From Sulfurimonas sp. (GTDB lineage: Bacteria > Campylobacterota > Campylobacteria > Campylobacterales > Sulfurimonadaceae), in NCBI GenBank assembly GCA_030949945.1, contig JAUZRZ010000007.1, forward strand, positions 1-64,000: 64,000 bases of DNA, written 5' to 3'. The notes beneath the pieces were generated by a model that worked only from the letters and a program-made list of their open reading frames with translations, was not told where the DNA came from and did not search any database. Shown piece by piece: positions 11,123 to 21,300 of the stretch. Every line of letters starts with the position of its first letter. Position 1 is the first letter of the stretch. The position numbers and the translations under genes were made by a program.

Positions 11123-12267
11123 TGTTAGAGAGCTTTTTAAACAATAAACCGCTTTTTTATGAGACTATAGACTATACTCGTATGCCAAAAGTGTATGAAA
11201 AGATAAAAGAGAGAGTAGTAATTCCAAAAATTATTCATCTCATTGGAACAAATGGTAAAGGAACAACAGGTAGGTTTTTAGCTACAGCACTTCATAATCT
11301 TTCATACAAGGTTGGACACTATACTTCCCCTCACATACTAGAGTTTAACGAACGTATCTGGATGAATGGTTCTTGTGTTAGTTGTGATGTCTTAGAGAGT
11401 GCACATGAAGAACTTTTAAATCTTCTATCAAAAGAAGATGCAGAATCTTTGAGCTATTTTGAATACACAACATTTTTAGCCATGCTTATATATAAAGATA
11501 TGGATTATATCGTTTTAGAAGCGGGTCTTGGTGGGGAGCATGATGCAACGGCAGTATTTCCTAAACTCCTAACTCTCGTTACCCCAATAGATATGGATCA
11601 TGAGGCTTTTTTGGGTTCTACTATAAAAGCTATTGCAAGAACAAAATTAAAAGCTATACAAAGAGATGCAATTATAGCTTTGCAAAAACATAGTGATGTG
11701 GCAGTTGTAGTAAAAGAGTTGTCTCGTAAAAACAGACTCTCTATAAAAAATATCACGAGCTACTTAGAAGATGCAGATCATCAAAAGATTCAAACAGTTG
11801 CACAAAACAATAGACTAGCACCTTATCTACAAGAAAATCTCAGTTTAGCAGTAGCAGCATTGAAATTTTTACAAATTGAGTATAAGGTAGAAGATTTTAA
11901 AAATGCACAACTTTATGGTAGGTTAAGCCAGATAAGTGAAAATGTTTTACTTGATGTTGGGCATAACATTTTAGCAGCAAAAGCAATAGTTGAGAGTTTA
12001 AAAGAGTTTAAATATACTTTAGTCTATAATAGTTACAAAGATAAAAATTATCAAGAGATTTTGACTGTTTTAAAACCAATTATAAATGATGTAGAGATTA
12101 TAAATATTGTAGATGAGAGGAGGGTCCCCATTGAGATACTCAAAAAAGTACTGGATTCGATGCAGATAAAACACTCTCCTTTTACAAAGATTGATAAAGA
12201 TAAAAAGTATTTAGTATTTGGTTCATTTAGTGTGGCAGAAGCTTTCTTAAAGGGGATGGGTGAATAA
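11122..12267 (+). CDS. folC: Dihydrofolate/folylpolyglutamate synthase
   Basis: FolC makes dihydrofolate and adds glutamates to folates. The 381-aa protein has the ATP-binding loop HLIGTNGKGTTGRFLA, the omega-loop region YTSPHILEFNERI, the magnesium region VLEAGLGGEHDAT and the Mur-ligase-like carboxyl domain starting near LLDVGHN. The GTG start overlaps the previous stop (TAGTG), and the 3' end overlaps the next gene by eight bases, so all three are probably translationally coupled. The frame is intact. Confidence 0.93.
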   Translation: MLESFLNNKPLFYETIDYTRMPKVYEKIKERVVIPKIIHLIGTNGKGTTGRFLATALHNLSYKVGHYTSPHILEFNERIWMNGSCVSCDVLESAHEELLNLLSKEDAESLSYFEYTTFLAMLIYKDMDYIVLEAGLGGEHDATAVFPKLLTLVTPIDMDHEAFLGSTIKAIARTKLKAIQRDAIIALQKHSDVAVVVKELSRKNRLSIKNITSYLEDADHQKIQTVAQNNRLAPYLQENLSLAVAALKFLQIEYKVEDFKNAQLYGRLSQISENVLLDVGHNILAAKAIVESLKEFKYTLVYNSYKDKNYQEILTVLKPIINDVEIINIVDERRVPIEILKKVLDSMQIKHSPFTKIDKDKKYLVFGSFSVAEAFLKGMGE

Positions 12268-13214
12268 TCATTTTACAGTTACTATTCACGATGACAATGG
12301 TGTAAAGCAGTTTAATGTTCACCGTTTTGTGAAAAAAGCACTTCTATATGCTTCTTTGTTTATACTGAGCATGGTTTTTATTGCTGTAGGAACTATTCTT
12401 TACCTAAACCATAGTGTCGAAGTCATAAAACTTAAACGCGATGGTATCGTGAGTGCTTATGAAGAGATGAAAAAGAAAAATATTGCCTTAGAAGAGAGTA
12501 TACAAATAACAAACAGTTCACTCGATAAAAAAAAGAGAGAGCTTAGCGAACTCTCCGACTCACTTACAGAAATTGAAGTCTTAATCGGTCTCAAACCAAT
12601 GGCAGAATCTTCAATCGAAGATAGGGTAAGTGCAACAAAAATTGACTCACAACATAGAGCAGTTTTAATGCAACTGATTCCAAATGGCTCACCTATTGAG
12701 TACCATGGGATAACAAGTTCGTTATGGCTACCGGACACACCCAACCTTAGGTAAACGCGAGTTTCATCGTGGAACAGATATGAAAGCTGCAATGAATACT
12801 CCAGTTTATGCTCCAGCAGATGCTATAGTTGAGTGGTCAGGCTATCACAAGAAGAGTGGTTTTGGGCGTTTAGTGATACTTGAACACTCTTATGGTTTTA
12901 AAACTTACTACGGTCATTTAAACAAAACTGTGGTAAAATCAGGTACATTTGTAAAAAAAGGCACACTTATAGCATATACGGGCAATACTGGAATGAGTAA
13001 TGGTCCTCATCTGCACTATGAGATACGGTTTATACACAGAAATGTAAATCCATTTTGGTTTATAAAATGGACACAAAAAAATTATGATGAAATATTTCAA
13101 AAGGAGAAGAAAATACCATGGCAATCTTTAATAATGGCGACAACACATCTACGGCTTCAGGCAACTCAAACACAACAATTATTACCGCAGGTACAAAAAT
13201 TAATGGAGAGGTAA
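12260..13214 (+). CDS. M23-family peptidoglycan endopeptidase (frameshifted)
   Basis: The first part (12260-12754) has a cytoplasmic tail, one membrane helix (about residues 28-50) and a coiled coil. After a frame slip near 12735 comes the LytM/M23 zinc peptidase domain with HRGTDMKA (HxxxD), GHLNKTVVKSG and the metal motif HLHYEIR. Such proteins cut peptide cross-links in the cell wall. The GTG start overlaps folC by eight bases. The ORF's last ~30 residues run into bactofilin DNA in another frame, so the true stop is probably near 13100 and lost to a further indel. The next gene, a bactofilin, fits a shared role in cell shape, as for helical Campylobacterota. Confidence 0.88.
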
Positions 13215-13506
13215 ACCTCTCTTGTAATTTATATATTGATGGTGAATTAGAGGGGAGTATTAAATCCTCTAAGGAAGTAAATGTTGGGAAAAATGGACAT
13301 GTAAAGGGAAGTATTCATACTGAACGTTTAGTTGTTCAAGGCTTTATAGAAGGGACTGTAAATGCTAAAACAGTTGAGATAAGGCTGCTGGACATGTAAG
13401 TGGTGAGATTAACTCTTCTGAGTTAATCATAGAGTCAAAAGGTATTTTTGAGGGTAACTCAATAGTTAAAGACGTAAAACCAGCAATAGCAAAAACTAAA
13501 GTTTAA
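13118..13506 (+). CDS. Bactofilin-like polymer-forming protein (frameshifted)
   Basis: Bactofilins are self-assembling beta-helix cytoskeletal proteins that place wall enzymes. The 13118-13399 ORF begins at an ATG behind GGAGAAG and shows the repeating hydrophobic/glycine pattern GTKINGEVNLSCNLYIDG and GKNGHVKGSIHTERL. The frame slips near 13385, then continues as AAGHVSGEINSSELIIESKG and ends in KTKV at 13506, where TAATG couples it to mfd. Joined length is about 129 aa, normal for the family. Its partner is probably the M23 peptidase just upstream. Confidence 0.87.
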
Positions 13507-16500
13507 TGTCACAAACAGCACTATTTAACTACTTTAAAACACAAACTAAAGAGCCTCTTGAAGTTATAGTATGTGAAGATACTAAGGAGGCAGAGGAGCT
13601 CTTAAGTGTTACAAAGTTCTTTAAACGAGAGACTATTCTTTTTCCAGATTTTCGTGCTAGCTATGGAGATGATTTGCGTTCTTACAAAGAAGAACTTCAT
13701 GAGCTCTTTTTTGCACTTCAAACATACTATAAAGCAAAGAAAAAACCACTTATAATTTCACCCTTAAAGACACTGTTATTTCCTTTACCAAAAGAAGAAC
13801 TCTTTAAAACAACTCGTTTAGAGTTTGGTAGTGAAGTGAATCTAAAATCTTTTAAAGAGCAGATGCTTTTTTGGGGATATACCTTTGTAGATATGGTACA
13901 GGTTGAGGGCGAGATAAGTCATCGTGGGGATATATTAGATATATATATTCCCTCAAGTAAAAACCCTTATCGTATCTCTTTTTTTGATACTGAGATTGAG
14001 CAGATAAAAGAGTTTGAACTTGAATCACAAAGAACACTTGGGGATGAGTTAGATTTTATTGAGATTCGGAGTGCATTTTTTTCACTTGATGAAAACTCAT
14101 TTAACACTTTAAACACTAAAACACAAGAGAGTGAGTTTGATGCTTTAAGTAAAGATATAAGCTTCTTTAGGGTTTTGGCACTTAGACGGTGATGCTCAAA
14201 ATTTCTTAGAAAACAAAAATGTAAAACTTAGTCGAAACCTTGATAATATTTTAAAAGATGCTTATGGAATTAACAATCCAACTATAAGTCGTGAATGTTT
14301 TAACTTAGAACTACTCCCTCAAAATGACGATATAAAAGAGTTAGTTGTAGTAAATGCAGAGCATCTTTTAAATGTTCATCGTGATAAAAAGATAAGTGTC
14401 ATAGCCGCAAATGCAGCGACTATTAAACAAGCTGGAATATATGATACATCAAATATTACGAAGATAACTGCAGGCTATATTTTAAATATTTTAACACCTG
14501 ATGAGATGGTAATATCCCTCAATAAACCTGATAAAAAACGCAGACGTAGAAAAAGTGCTATCCTTTTAGATGACCTTAAAAAAGGTGATTATGTTGTTCA
14601 TGAGGATTATGGTGTTGGAATTTTTGACTGCGATTGAGCAGACTGAAATTCTGGGTGGAGTTAAAGATTTTATTGTCATTCGGTATGTTGGGGATGATAA
14701 AATCCTACTGCCTGTTGAGAATCTTGATTTTATTGACCGTTATATTGCAGGTGGGGGTTCCACTCCTGTTTTAGATAGACTAGGAAAAGGGAACTTTGGA
14801 AAACTAAAAGCAAAAGTACGCAAACGCCTCCTTGAAATTGCAGGACAGATAGTAAATACAGCAGCTGCGAGAGCTCTTATAAAAGCACCAAAAATAAATC
14901 TTTCAAAAGCAGAGTTAAAAGAGTTTCAATCCCTTGCAGGTTTTGAATATACGGATGACCAAACAAACGCAGTAAAAGATATACTCTCTCAGATGTCAAC
15001 GGGAAATATCATGGATAGACTCCTAAGTGGTGATGTTGGTTTTGGAAAAACAGAAATAGCCTTAAATACAATATTTGCAGCCTTTAAGTCTGGTTACCAG
15101 TCTGCGTTTATCGTGCCAACAACACTCCTCTCAGCACAGCACTGGCGTTCTTTAGATGAGCGTTTTAGTAATCTTGGCTTGCGTTATGCAAAACTCGATA
15201 GATTTGTAAGTACAAAAGATAAAAATGCTGTTATAAAAGGTCTGGCATCTGGAGAGATAGATGTCGTAGTGGGAACACATACTCTTTTTGGTTTAGAGTT
15301 TAAAAAACTAGGTGTAGTCATCATAGATGAAGAGCATAAGTTTGGAGTCAAACAAAAAGAGAAGATAAAAGAGTTATATCATAATGTGCATCTTCTCTCA
15401 ATGTCGGCTACTCCTATCCCTCGCTCACTCAACCAAGCACTTAGTTCCATAAAAACGATGAGTCAACTGCTTACTGCTCCTAAGTGAGCGCCAAGGTGTG
15501 AGAACTTTTGTAAAAGAGTATGAAGAGAAACTTATAAAAGAGGTTATCCTTCGTGAACTTCGCCGTGGTGGTCAGGTCTTTTATGTGCATAACTCTATAG
15601 ACCATATGCCAATAAAACTCGGTGAACTTAAAGCTCTTTTACCCGATTTACGTATTGTGATGCTTCACTCAAAAATATCAGCACTTGAGACTGAAAAAGA
15701 GTTACTAAAGTTTGAAGCGGGTGAGTATGACCTTATGATAGCAACCTCCATCATAGAGTCGGGAATTCATATGCCAAAGGTCAATACTATCTTAGTAGAT
15801 GGTGCAGATAGATTTGGAATAGCAGATCTGCATCAACTCCGTGGAAGGGTTGGACGTGGACATGTAGAGGGTTTTGCATACTTTATAGTGAAGAATAAAG
15901 AACTCTTAACAGATGAAGCAAAAAAACGGCTTTTAGCACTAGAGTCGAACTCCTTTTTAGGAAGTGGTAGTGTACTTGCACATCATGACTTAGAGATACG
16001 TGGTGGTGGTAACCTCATAGGTGATGCACAGAGTGGTCATATCAAAAATATCGGGTATTCGCTTTATCTTAGAATGCTTGAAGATGCCATAAAAGAGCTT
16101 AGTAATACACAAGAGGGCGAGAGGGCTAAAGTAGATATAAAACTTACTATCAGTGCTTATATATCTGATGAGGTAGTACGAGAAGATAGGCTGCGTTTAG
16201 ATATATATAGGCGTCTTTCTCAGTGTGAGAATGCTGTGGAGATATATGAAGTCGAAGAAGAGATAATAGACCGTTTTGGGGAGTTAGATATGCCAACAAA
16301 ACAGTTCTTTTGAACTTATGGTTATAAAACTTTTAGCACTAGATAAGAAGATAAAAAGTATCAGTAACTATGGACAAAATGTAACTATTACTTATCTCAA
16401 CGAATCAAAAGAGAGTATAAAGTCAAAGAGTAGAGATGATGATGATATTATAAAAGCTACACTCTTTTATCTACGAAATAATAAGCCAAAAATACCTAAA

Positions 16501-16515
16501 AGTCCTCTTTTTTAG
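13506..16515 (+). CDS. mfd: Transcription-repair coupling factor Mfd (four frameshifts)
   Basis: Mfd removes RNA polymerase stalled at DNA damage and recruits UvrA. The amino part has UvrB-like homology, with the RIFFDTEIEQIKEF-type region seen as RISFFDTEIEQIKEFE. Next comes the polymerase-binding region (LKKGDYVVHEDYGVGIF). The translocase follows, with Walker A GDVGFGKTE, DEEH, SATPIPRSLNQAL and LHQLRGRVGRG, and then the TRCF carboxyl domain. The frame slips near 14185, 14620, 15485 and 16310; joined length is about 1000 aa, typical. The ATG overlaps the bactofilin stop (TAATG). Confidence 0.93.
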
Positions 16516-16583
16516 CTCTGTCGTACGGATAAACTGCCTTACGCTATAATATATGCGCAAAGAAATACTTTAAAAGAGAGAAA

Positions 16584-17444
16584 ATGAAAATAGCATTTAT
16601 CGGAGATATTGTCGGTCGTCCTGGTCGTGATATGCTTGGAAAATATTTACCAAAATTACGAGAAGAAGAGGGGCTTGATTTTGTCATTGTAAATTATGAA
16701 AATGCCTCTCATGGTTTTGGACTTACGGCAAAAAACTGTAATGAACTCTTCTCTTATGGTGTAGATGTAATGAGTGGCGGGAATCACTCTTGGGATAAAA
16801 AAGATATTATTCCCTTGTTTGATACCCATGAAATACTACGTCCTCACAACTACCCTGATGAAGTGAGTGGAACTGGTTGTAAAACTTATGAGATAAATGG
16901 TGAGAAGTTAGCAGTGCTAAACCTAATGGGACACTACGGTATGCCTTATGCAGATAATGCTTTTCGTACAGCTCTTAGCGAAGTAGAAAAACTAGAACTT
17001 GAGGGTGTAAAAAATATTTTTATAGATTTTCATGCGGAAGCTACAAGTGAAAAACGCGGGATGATGATGCTTTTACAAGGAAGAGTAAGTGGAATTATTG
17101 GTACACATACACATGTGAGTACAGATGATTTTCAAATATCAAAAGGAACTGCATATCTTACAGATATTGGTCTGACAGGTTGTCGTGATAATGTAATAGG
17201 AATGGATGCTAAAGTTCCTCTCAAACAGTTTTTGACAGGGATGAGGGGGCATTTTGATATTCCAAAAAAATGTAAAAGTATTTTACAGATTGCTATAATG
17301 GAACTTAGAGATGGTAAGTGTACATCGGCTTATAAGATAAAACAGTTTTGCGATGCTAGAGTACTTAAAAGTGAGGCTTGGATAGAGATAGGCATTAAGC
17401 GGCTGTTACTCTGTAGTAGTTGTCATTTGCTACATAAGTATTAA
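16584..17444 (+). CDS. YmdB/TIGR00282-type metallophosphoesterase
   Basis: This family hydrolyses cyclic nucleotides using two metal ions. The 286-aa protein shows the expected metal-binding set: FIGDIVGRPGRD at the start, NYENASHGFGLT, SGGNHSWDKK, then FIDFHAEATSEK and GTHTHVSTDD. RBS GAGAG precedes the ATG. The last ~20 residues (after KSEAWIEIG) look unlike the family and overlap the convergent gene by 50 bases, so the true end may be slightly earlier with an indel. It follows mfd by about 70 bases. Confidence 0.87.
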   Translation: MKIAFIGDIVGRPGRDMLGKYLPKLREEEGLDFVIVNYENASHGFGLTAKNCNELFSYGVDVMSGGNHSWDKKDIIPLFDTHEILRPHNYPDEVSGTGCKTYEINGEKLAVLNLMGHYGMPYADNAFRTALSEVEKLELEGVKNIFIDFHAEATSEKRGMMMLLQGRVSGIIGTHTHVSTDDFQISKGTAYLTDIGLTGCRDNVIGMDAKVPLKQFLTGMRGHFDIPKKCKSILQIAIMELRDGKCTSAYKIKQFCDARVLKSEAWIEIGIKRLLLCSSCHLLHKY

Positions 17445-17859
17445 CCATTTTCATTTTTAAAAGAGACTCTTGACTCTCTTGAGCTTTTTGGGGTAGGTTC
17501 TTGTCTAGTTTTGGTGTTTGGCTTAGTGTACCTTTTGGCTTTACAAGAAAAGAGAACATTTTAGAATTCTCTTCATAAGAGACTTTTGAACTGTTCATAG
17601 CACTAAGTTTTGTAAACTTTTTTGAAGTGGCATTTTGTCTGTTTTCTTGTGCATTGATGAGTTGTTTATTGTTGAGTGCTTTATAGTTAGAGATATAATT
17701 TAGAGGAATTTTAGAGTTGGATAAAACATTTGTTGAAGAAGTCTCTAAAAGTTTTGAGGAGAAAGATTCTGCTTTTTTTGCTACTCGAGAAGACTCATCA
17801 GTTCTCTCTTTTTTTGTGAGAGATGTATCAATATATGTACTATATGATGAAACAAACAT
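17395..17859 (-). CDS. Hypothetical protein, Ser/Lys-rich
   Basis: The 154-aa product is hydrophilic, rich in serine, lysine and asparagine, with no signal peptide or membrane segment. The conserved-looking carboxyl end YVANDNYYRVTAA vaguely recalls the ends of flagellar rod proteins, but this is too short to build on. It converges on the ymdB-type gene with a 50-base overlap. Codon use looks genuine. I do not recognise the family. Confidence 0.6.
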   Translation of the reverse strand: MFVSSYSTYIDTSLTKKERTDESSRVAKKAESFSSKLLETSSTNVLSNSKIPLNYISNYKALNNKQLINAQENRQNATSKKFTKLSAMNSSKVSYEENSKMFSFLVKPKGTLSQTPKLDKNLPQKAQESQESLLKMKMVNTYVANDNYYRVTAA

Positions 17860-18005
17860 ACTTTATCCTTTGTATAACACAATTATAAAGGCAATAATGC
17901 TTAAACAATTCTTCCACATTTTGATACAATATGCCTAGATAAAATGAATTATGACATTTATCTTGTCAGGGTAATATAAATGAAAAAACTAAAAAATGAT
18001 ATTTT

Positions 18006-18389
18006 TTGAAAACGATTTTACTATTTGTAGGAGTGTTTCTTGTACTCTTCTTCATATCCTATGTTTTACTAAAACATTTTCTTCTCTCTTTAGATTTAGG
18101 AGAAGCTTATGCAGTCAGTGAAACTTTAGTGGCTTTTAACTTTGTATGGTTGGAAATATCAGTGGCATTTTTTATTTTGATGAGTGCTACTTACTTTATA
18201 CTCAAGAGAATAAACAGTAAAGTTTATGAAGAATTAGACACAATATCCGAGTACATTTATGAAATCTCAGAAAATAAAAATTATGAAAAAACATTAAAGT
18301 CTCAACACTATTTAGAATTTCTTCGTATCTCTGTTGGTTTAAAAAATATAACTAAACGCCTCGCTCAAAAAGATAAAAGAAGTAGATAA
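18006..18389 (+). CDS. Two-helix membrane protein, unknown function
   Basis: The product has two hydrophobic helices (about residues 4-24 and 45-65), then a cytoplasmic helical tail of about 60 residues, as in a sensor stub without an output domain. The ORF-track start is a TTG directly after a T run. An upstream ATG at 17981 (MKKLKNDIF) would join in frame if one base of the T run is wrong, and this gives a more natural start. No family recognised. Confidence 0.55.
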   Translation: MKTILLFVGVFLVLFFISYVLLKHFLLSLDLGEAYAVSETLVAFNFVWLEISVAFFILMSATYFILKRINSKVYEELDTISEYIYEISENKNYEKTLKSQHYLEFLRISVGLKNITKRLAQKDKRSR

Positions 18390-18467
18390 AATAGCAAAAT
18401 GCAATATTTTTGTAATAGCTAATTTCTTTATGATATATTTTTACAAATATAAAATAAAGAATAATTT

Positions 18468-18680
18468 ATGAGAGATTTTAGAGCTATTATAGAAAAGTTA
18501 AAAATATATGTATCGGATGATATAAAAAGAAAAGTTTTAGATAAAGATATTTCTAATATATTAAAAATAAATCAAGCAAGATTTGCAACAATGAAAAAAC
18601 GTAATGTTACTCCATATGAAGAGATATTACGATTTTGTGAGGCTGAAAAACTCTCATGTAGTGAAATCTTTTTTGATTAG
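18468..18680 (+). CDS. Small helix-turn-helix protein (CI-repressor-like)
   Basis: This 70-aa protein looks like a stand-alone helix-turn-helix domain. DISNILKINQARFATMKKRNVTPYEEI resembles the amino-terminal DNA-binding domain of phage CI-type repressors, in which such a segment precedes LLRFCEAEKLS. No second domain follows. Its 3' end overlaps the dnaX end by four bases. It may regulate nearby genes or be a leftover of a larger regulator. Confidence 0.55.
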   Translation: MRDFRAIIEKLKIYVSDDIKRKVLDKDISNILKINQARFATMKKRNVTPYEEILRFCEAEKLSCSEIFFD

Positions 18681-20321
18681 ATTTTTGACTGAACAGTTAC
18701 TTTTTTAGCTTCAAACATTTCAATGGCACGTGCGACCATAGGCTCTTGGGTAATATCAACACCATTTGTCTCATCAAGTGGAGCAGGGTCATCACAAGAA
18801 CTTACACAGCTAGTGTTTCCACCTAGCTCAGCATCTTCTATCATCGATATGCTTTGTGGGTCATTACTTGGACTAGCTGTCTCTTTGGGGGGTTCTGCTT
18901 CTTGTACTTTTTGAGTACAAGCGACACCTTTTATCTGTGTTTGAAAACTAAAAACTTCTCGAACAAGTTGTTTGATAACACCATAGCCATGTTTGAGTGC
19001 TTTTTTACACTCTTCGTTCGCACAACTCTCCCATGTGAGTATATTATTTTCATAAGAGACAAAGCTAATATTTTTTGTAAAACATTCACCTAATTGGGCA
19101 TTTCTATCAGTTATTTTATCTACTAAGGTATTAAATTCTTTTACCCCTTCTTGAACTTTAACTTCTTCTTGAGGGGTTTTGGATGGAGTTGGGACTGGCT
19201 CTTGGACTGGAGTCATCTCAGGTGTTGTTGATTGGATTTTAACAGTTGGTATCCACATCTTTCTCAAATGACTCTATCATCTGGTCTATCTCTCTGATAC
19301 GAAGAGCCTCAACCATTTTAAAGAAGATTAGAGAAAGGACAAAACTTCCATCTGCATTTATACTAAAGAGATATTTTGAGTCACTAAGGATTCTAAAAAA
19401 CCTATCTAAGATTAGTGTTGAAAAAAGCGAATCATAATTGTACATTTTCTCTTTTAAGTAGGCGATAAGTTCATCAACAACCATCTCAGACTCATAATCT
19501 TCTAGTACCTTTGTTTTTGCAACTAAAGCACCGTAGTCTTTAGCAAATACAGCATCAAATAGCTCATCTATAAACTTAGGGTCAACAAGCCCTAACATAT
19601 CTGTAACGGTACGAACATCTACATGATTTTTAGAGTAGATAATAGCCTGATCGAGGAGTGTTAGAGTATCTCGAAGACTACCACTTCCACTACGTGCTAA
19701 AATCTCTAAGGCATCACTCTCATACTCTATTCCCTCTAGTTGTAAGATGTGTGCTAGATGGTCAACTATTTTATTTGTAGCGATACTTTTAAATCTAAAA
19801 TGCTGTGTTCGACTTAAAATTGTGGCAGGAAGTTTAAGTGGGTCAGTAGTTGCTAAGATAAACTTTACATACTCTGGTGGCTCTTCTAGCGTTTTAAGCA
19901 GAGCATTAAAAGCCTCTTTTGTAAGCATATGTACTTCATCAATGATAAATATTTTATACCTTGCAACAGCAGGTTTATACTTTGTCTGCTCAACTAAATC
20001 ACGTATATCATCTATCTTTCGGCTAGAAGCTCCATCCATCTCTATGATGTCCATATGCCGACCCTCTAGTGCCATAACACAGTTTGAACAGATACCACAA
20101 GGATGATGACTCATGCCCTCTTCACAGATAAGTGCCTTAGCAAAGATACGAGCAGTAGAAGTCTTACCACTCCCACGAAGTCCAGAAAAAAGGTAGGCAT
20201 GAGAGAGTCTATTGGAGTCAAGTGCGAGTGAGAGAGTTTGTGTAATTGTATCTTGACCAATTAACTCATCAAAATTTGAAGGACGATATTTTCTAGCTAA
20301 AACTTCTGATGCTGCTTTCAA
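18677..20321 (-). CDS. dnaX: DNA polymerase III subunits gamma/tau (frameshifted)
   Basis: DnaX is the clamp-loader ATPase. The 19239-20321 piece holds the AAA+ module: YRPSNFDELIGQDTI, Walker A GLRGSGKTS, the zinc-binding set CGICSNC, the DEVHMLT Walker B, the SRTQHFRFK sensor and the LRDTLTLLDQ region. A second piece (18677-19267) in another frame carries a proline/glutamate-rich linker and the tau-like carboxyl end. The slip is near 19250. Some bacteria shift frame in dnaX on purpose, but no A-run slippery heptamer lies here, so an error like those in neighbouring genes is more likely. Joined length is about 540 aa. Confidence 0.92.
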
Positions 20322-20375
20322 GAAATAACTCCATGATTAATTTAAAATCATTTTAGCGTAAGGAAGCTTTTAAAG

Positions 20376-21196
20376 TCATTTATAAATACTCATAAGTGCT
20401 TTTTCAAACACTCCATCACCAAACCATTTTCTTATAAATATAAGCTGTTTTGCGTGTTTTCCACCTGCATATCTTCGTTTTGGTTTTTTGGCGTTTATGG
20501 CTTCCATTACTAAGTCGGTGATAACAGAGGGTTCGCTACCTTCTTTTTGCTCAAACCACTTTTGAAATACATTGGCGACCATATCTGTTGTATCTTGGTA
20601 AACTGTACCTTTTGCTCTTTGCGTCATTGGTTCTAACATAACGCCACCAAACTCAGTGTTAATTGCCCCCGGTTCGATGATAATCACATCAATACCAAAC
20701 TGTTTTAGCTCCAGTCTTAAACAATCCGACCAACCTTCAAGTGCATGTTTTGTAGCATGATACCAAGCACCCAAATAAGAGTATACTTTTCCACCAACGG
20801 ACGAAGTGTTTATAATTTTTCCATAGCCTTGTTTTCGCATAATAGGGATGATGAGTTGCGTCAATCTCGCTAATCCAAAAAGATTCACTTCAAACTGTCG
20901 TCTGGCTGTGTCCAAGTCAATGACTTCAACAGCTCCATACTCTGCATATCCTGCGTTATTCATCAAAACATCAAGTCGTCCAAAAGCCACTTGTATAAGT
21001 TCTACTACCTCTACAATATCTTTTTCTTGAGTGATGTCCATTTTCACGGTCATAGCACCTAATGATTTTAAATCATCCATCTTCTCAATGCTTCGAGCAA
21101 CGGCAATGACCTCATAACCATCTGATAATAATCTCTTAAGCGATGTCTTTGCCCATTCCAGCACTAGCACCGGTAACTAAAGCTACTTCTTTTCAT
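20376..21196 (-). CDS. Short-chain dehydrogenase/reductase (frameshifted start)
   Basis: A classical SDR that reduces or oxidises a carbonyl/alcohol with NAD(P). The main frame shows NNAGYAEYGAVEV, the catalytic serine region INTSSVGGKVYSYLG, YHATKHALEG (YxxxK) and EPGAINTEF. The NAD-binding loop VTGASAGMGKDIA lies upstream of the ORF-track start in other frames. Two slips (near 21150 and 21185) separate it, and the real start is the ATG at 21196 behind AGGAAAT. Length is about 273 aa. Substrate unknown; the single-gene context gives no hint. Confidence 0.85.
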
Positions 21197-21300
21197 AATA
21201 TTTCCTGTTTTTATAATTTGTGTTGATTGTATGTAATATTGAAGTATGAAGGAGTATTCATTCCCATCGTTTTGATGGGAATGAATAAAGAGTGTAAGTT

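Noticed and set aside
19239-19267. Programmed -1 frameshift in dnaX, as in some other bacteria
   Set aside because: No A-run slippery heptamer or following strong hairpin is visible here, and neighbouring genes carry similar single-base slips, so an error is the simpler reading.
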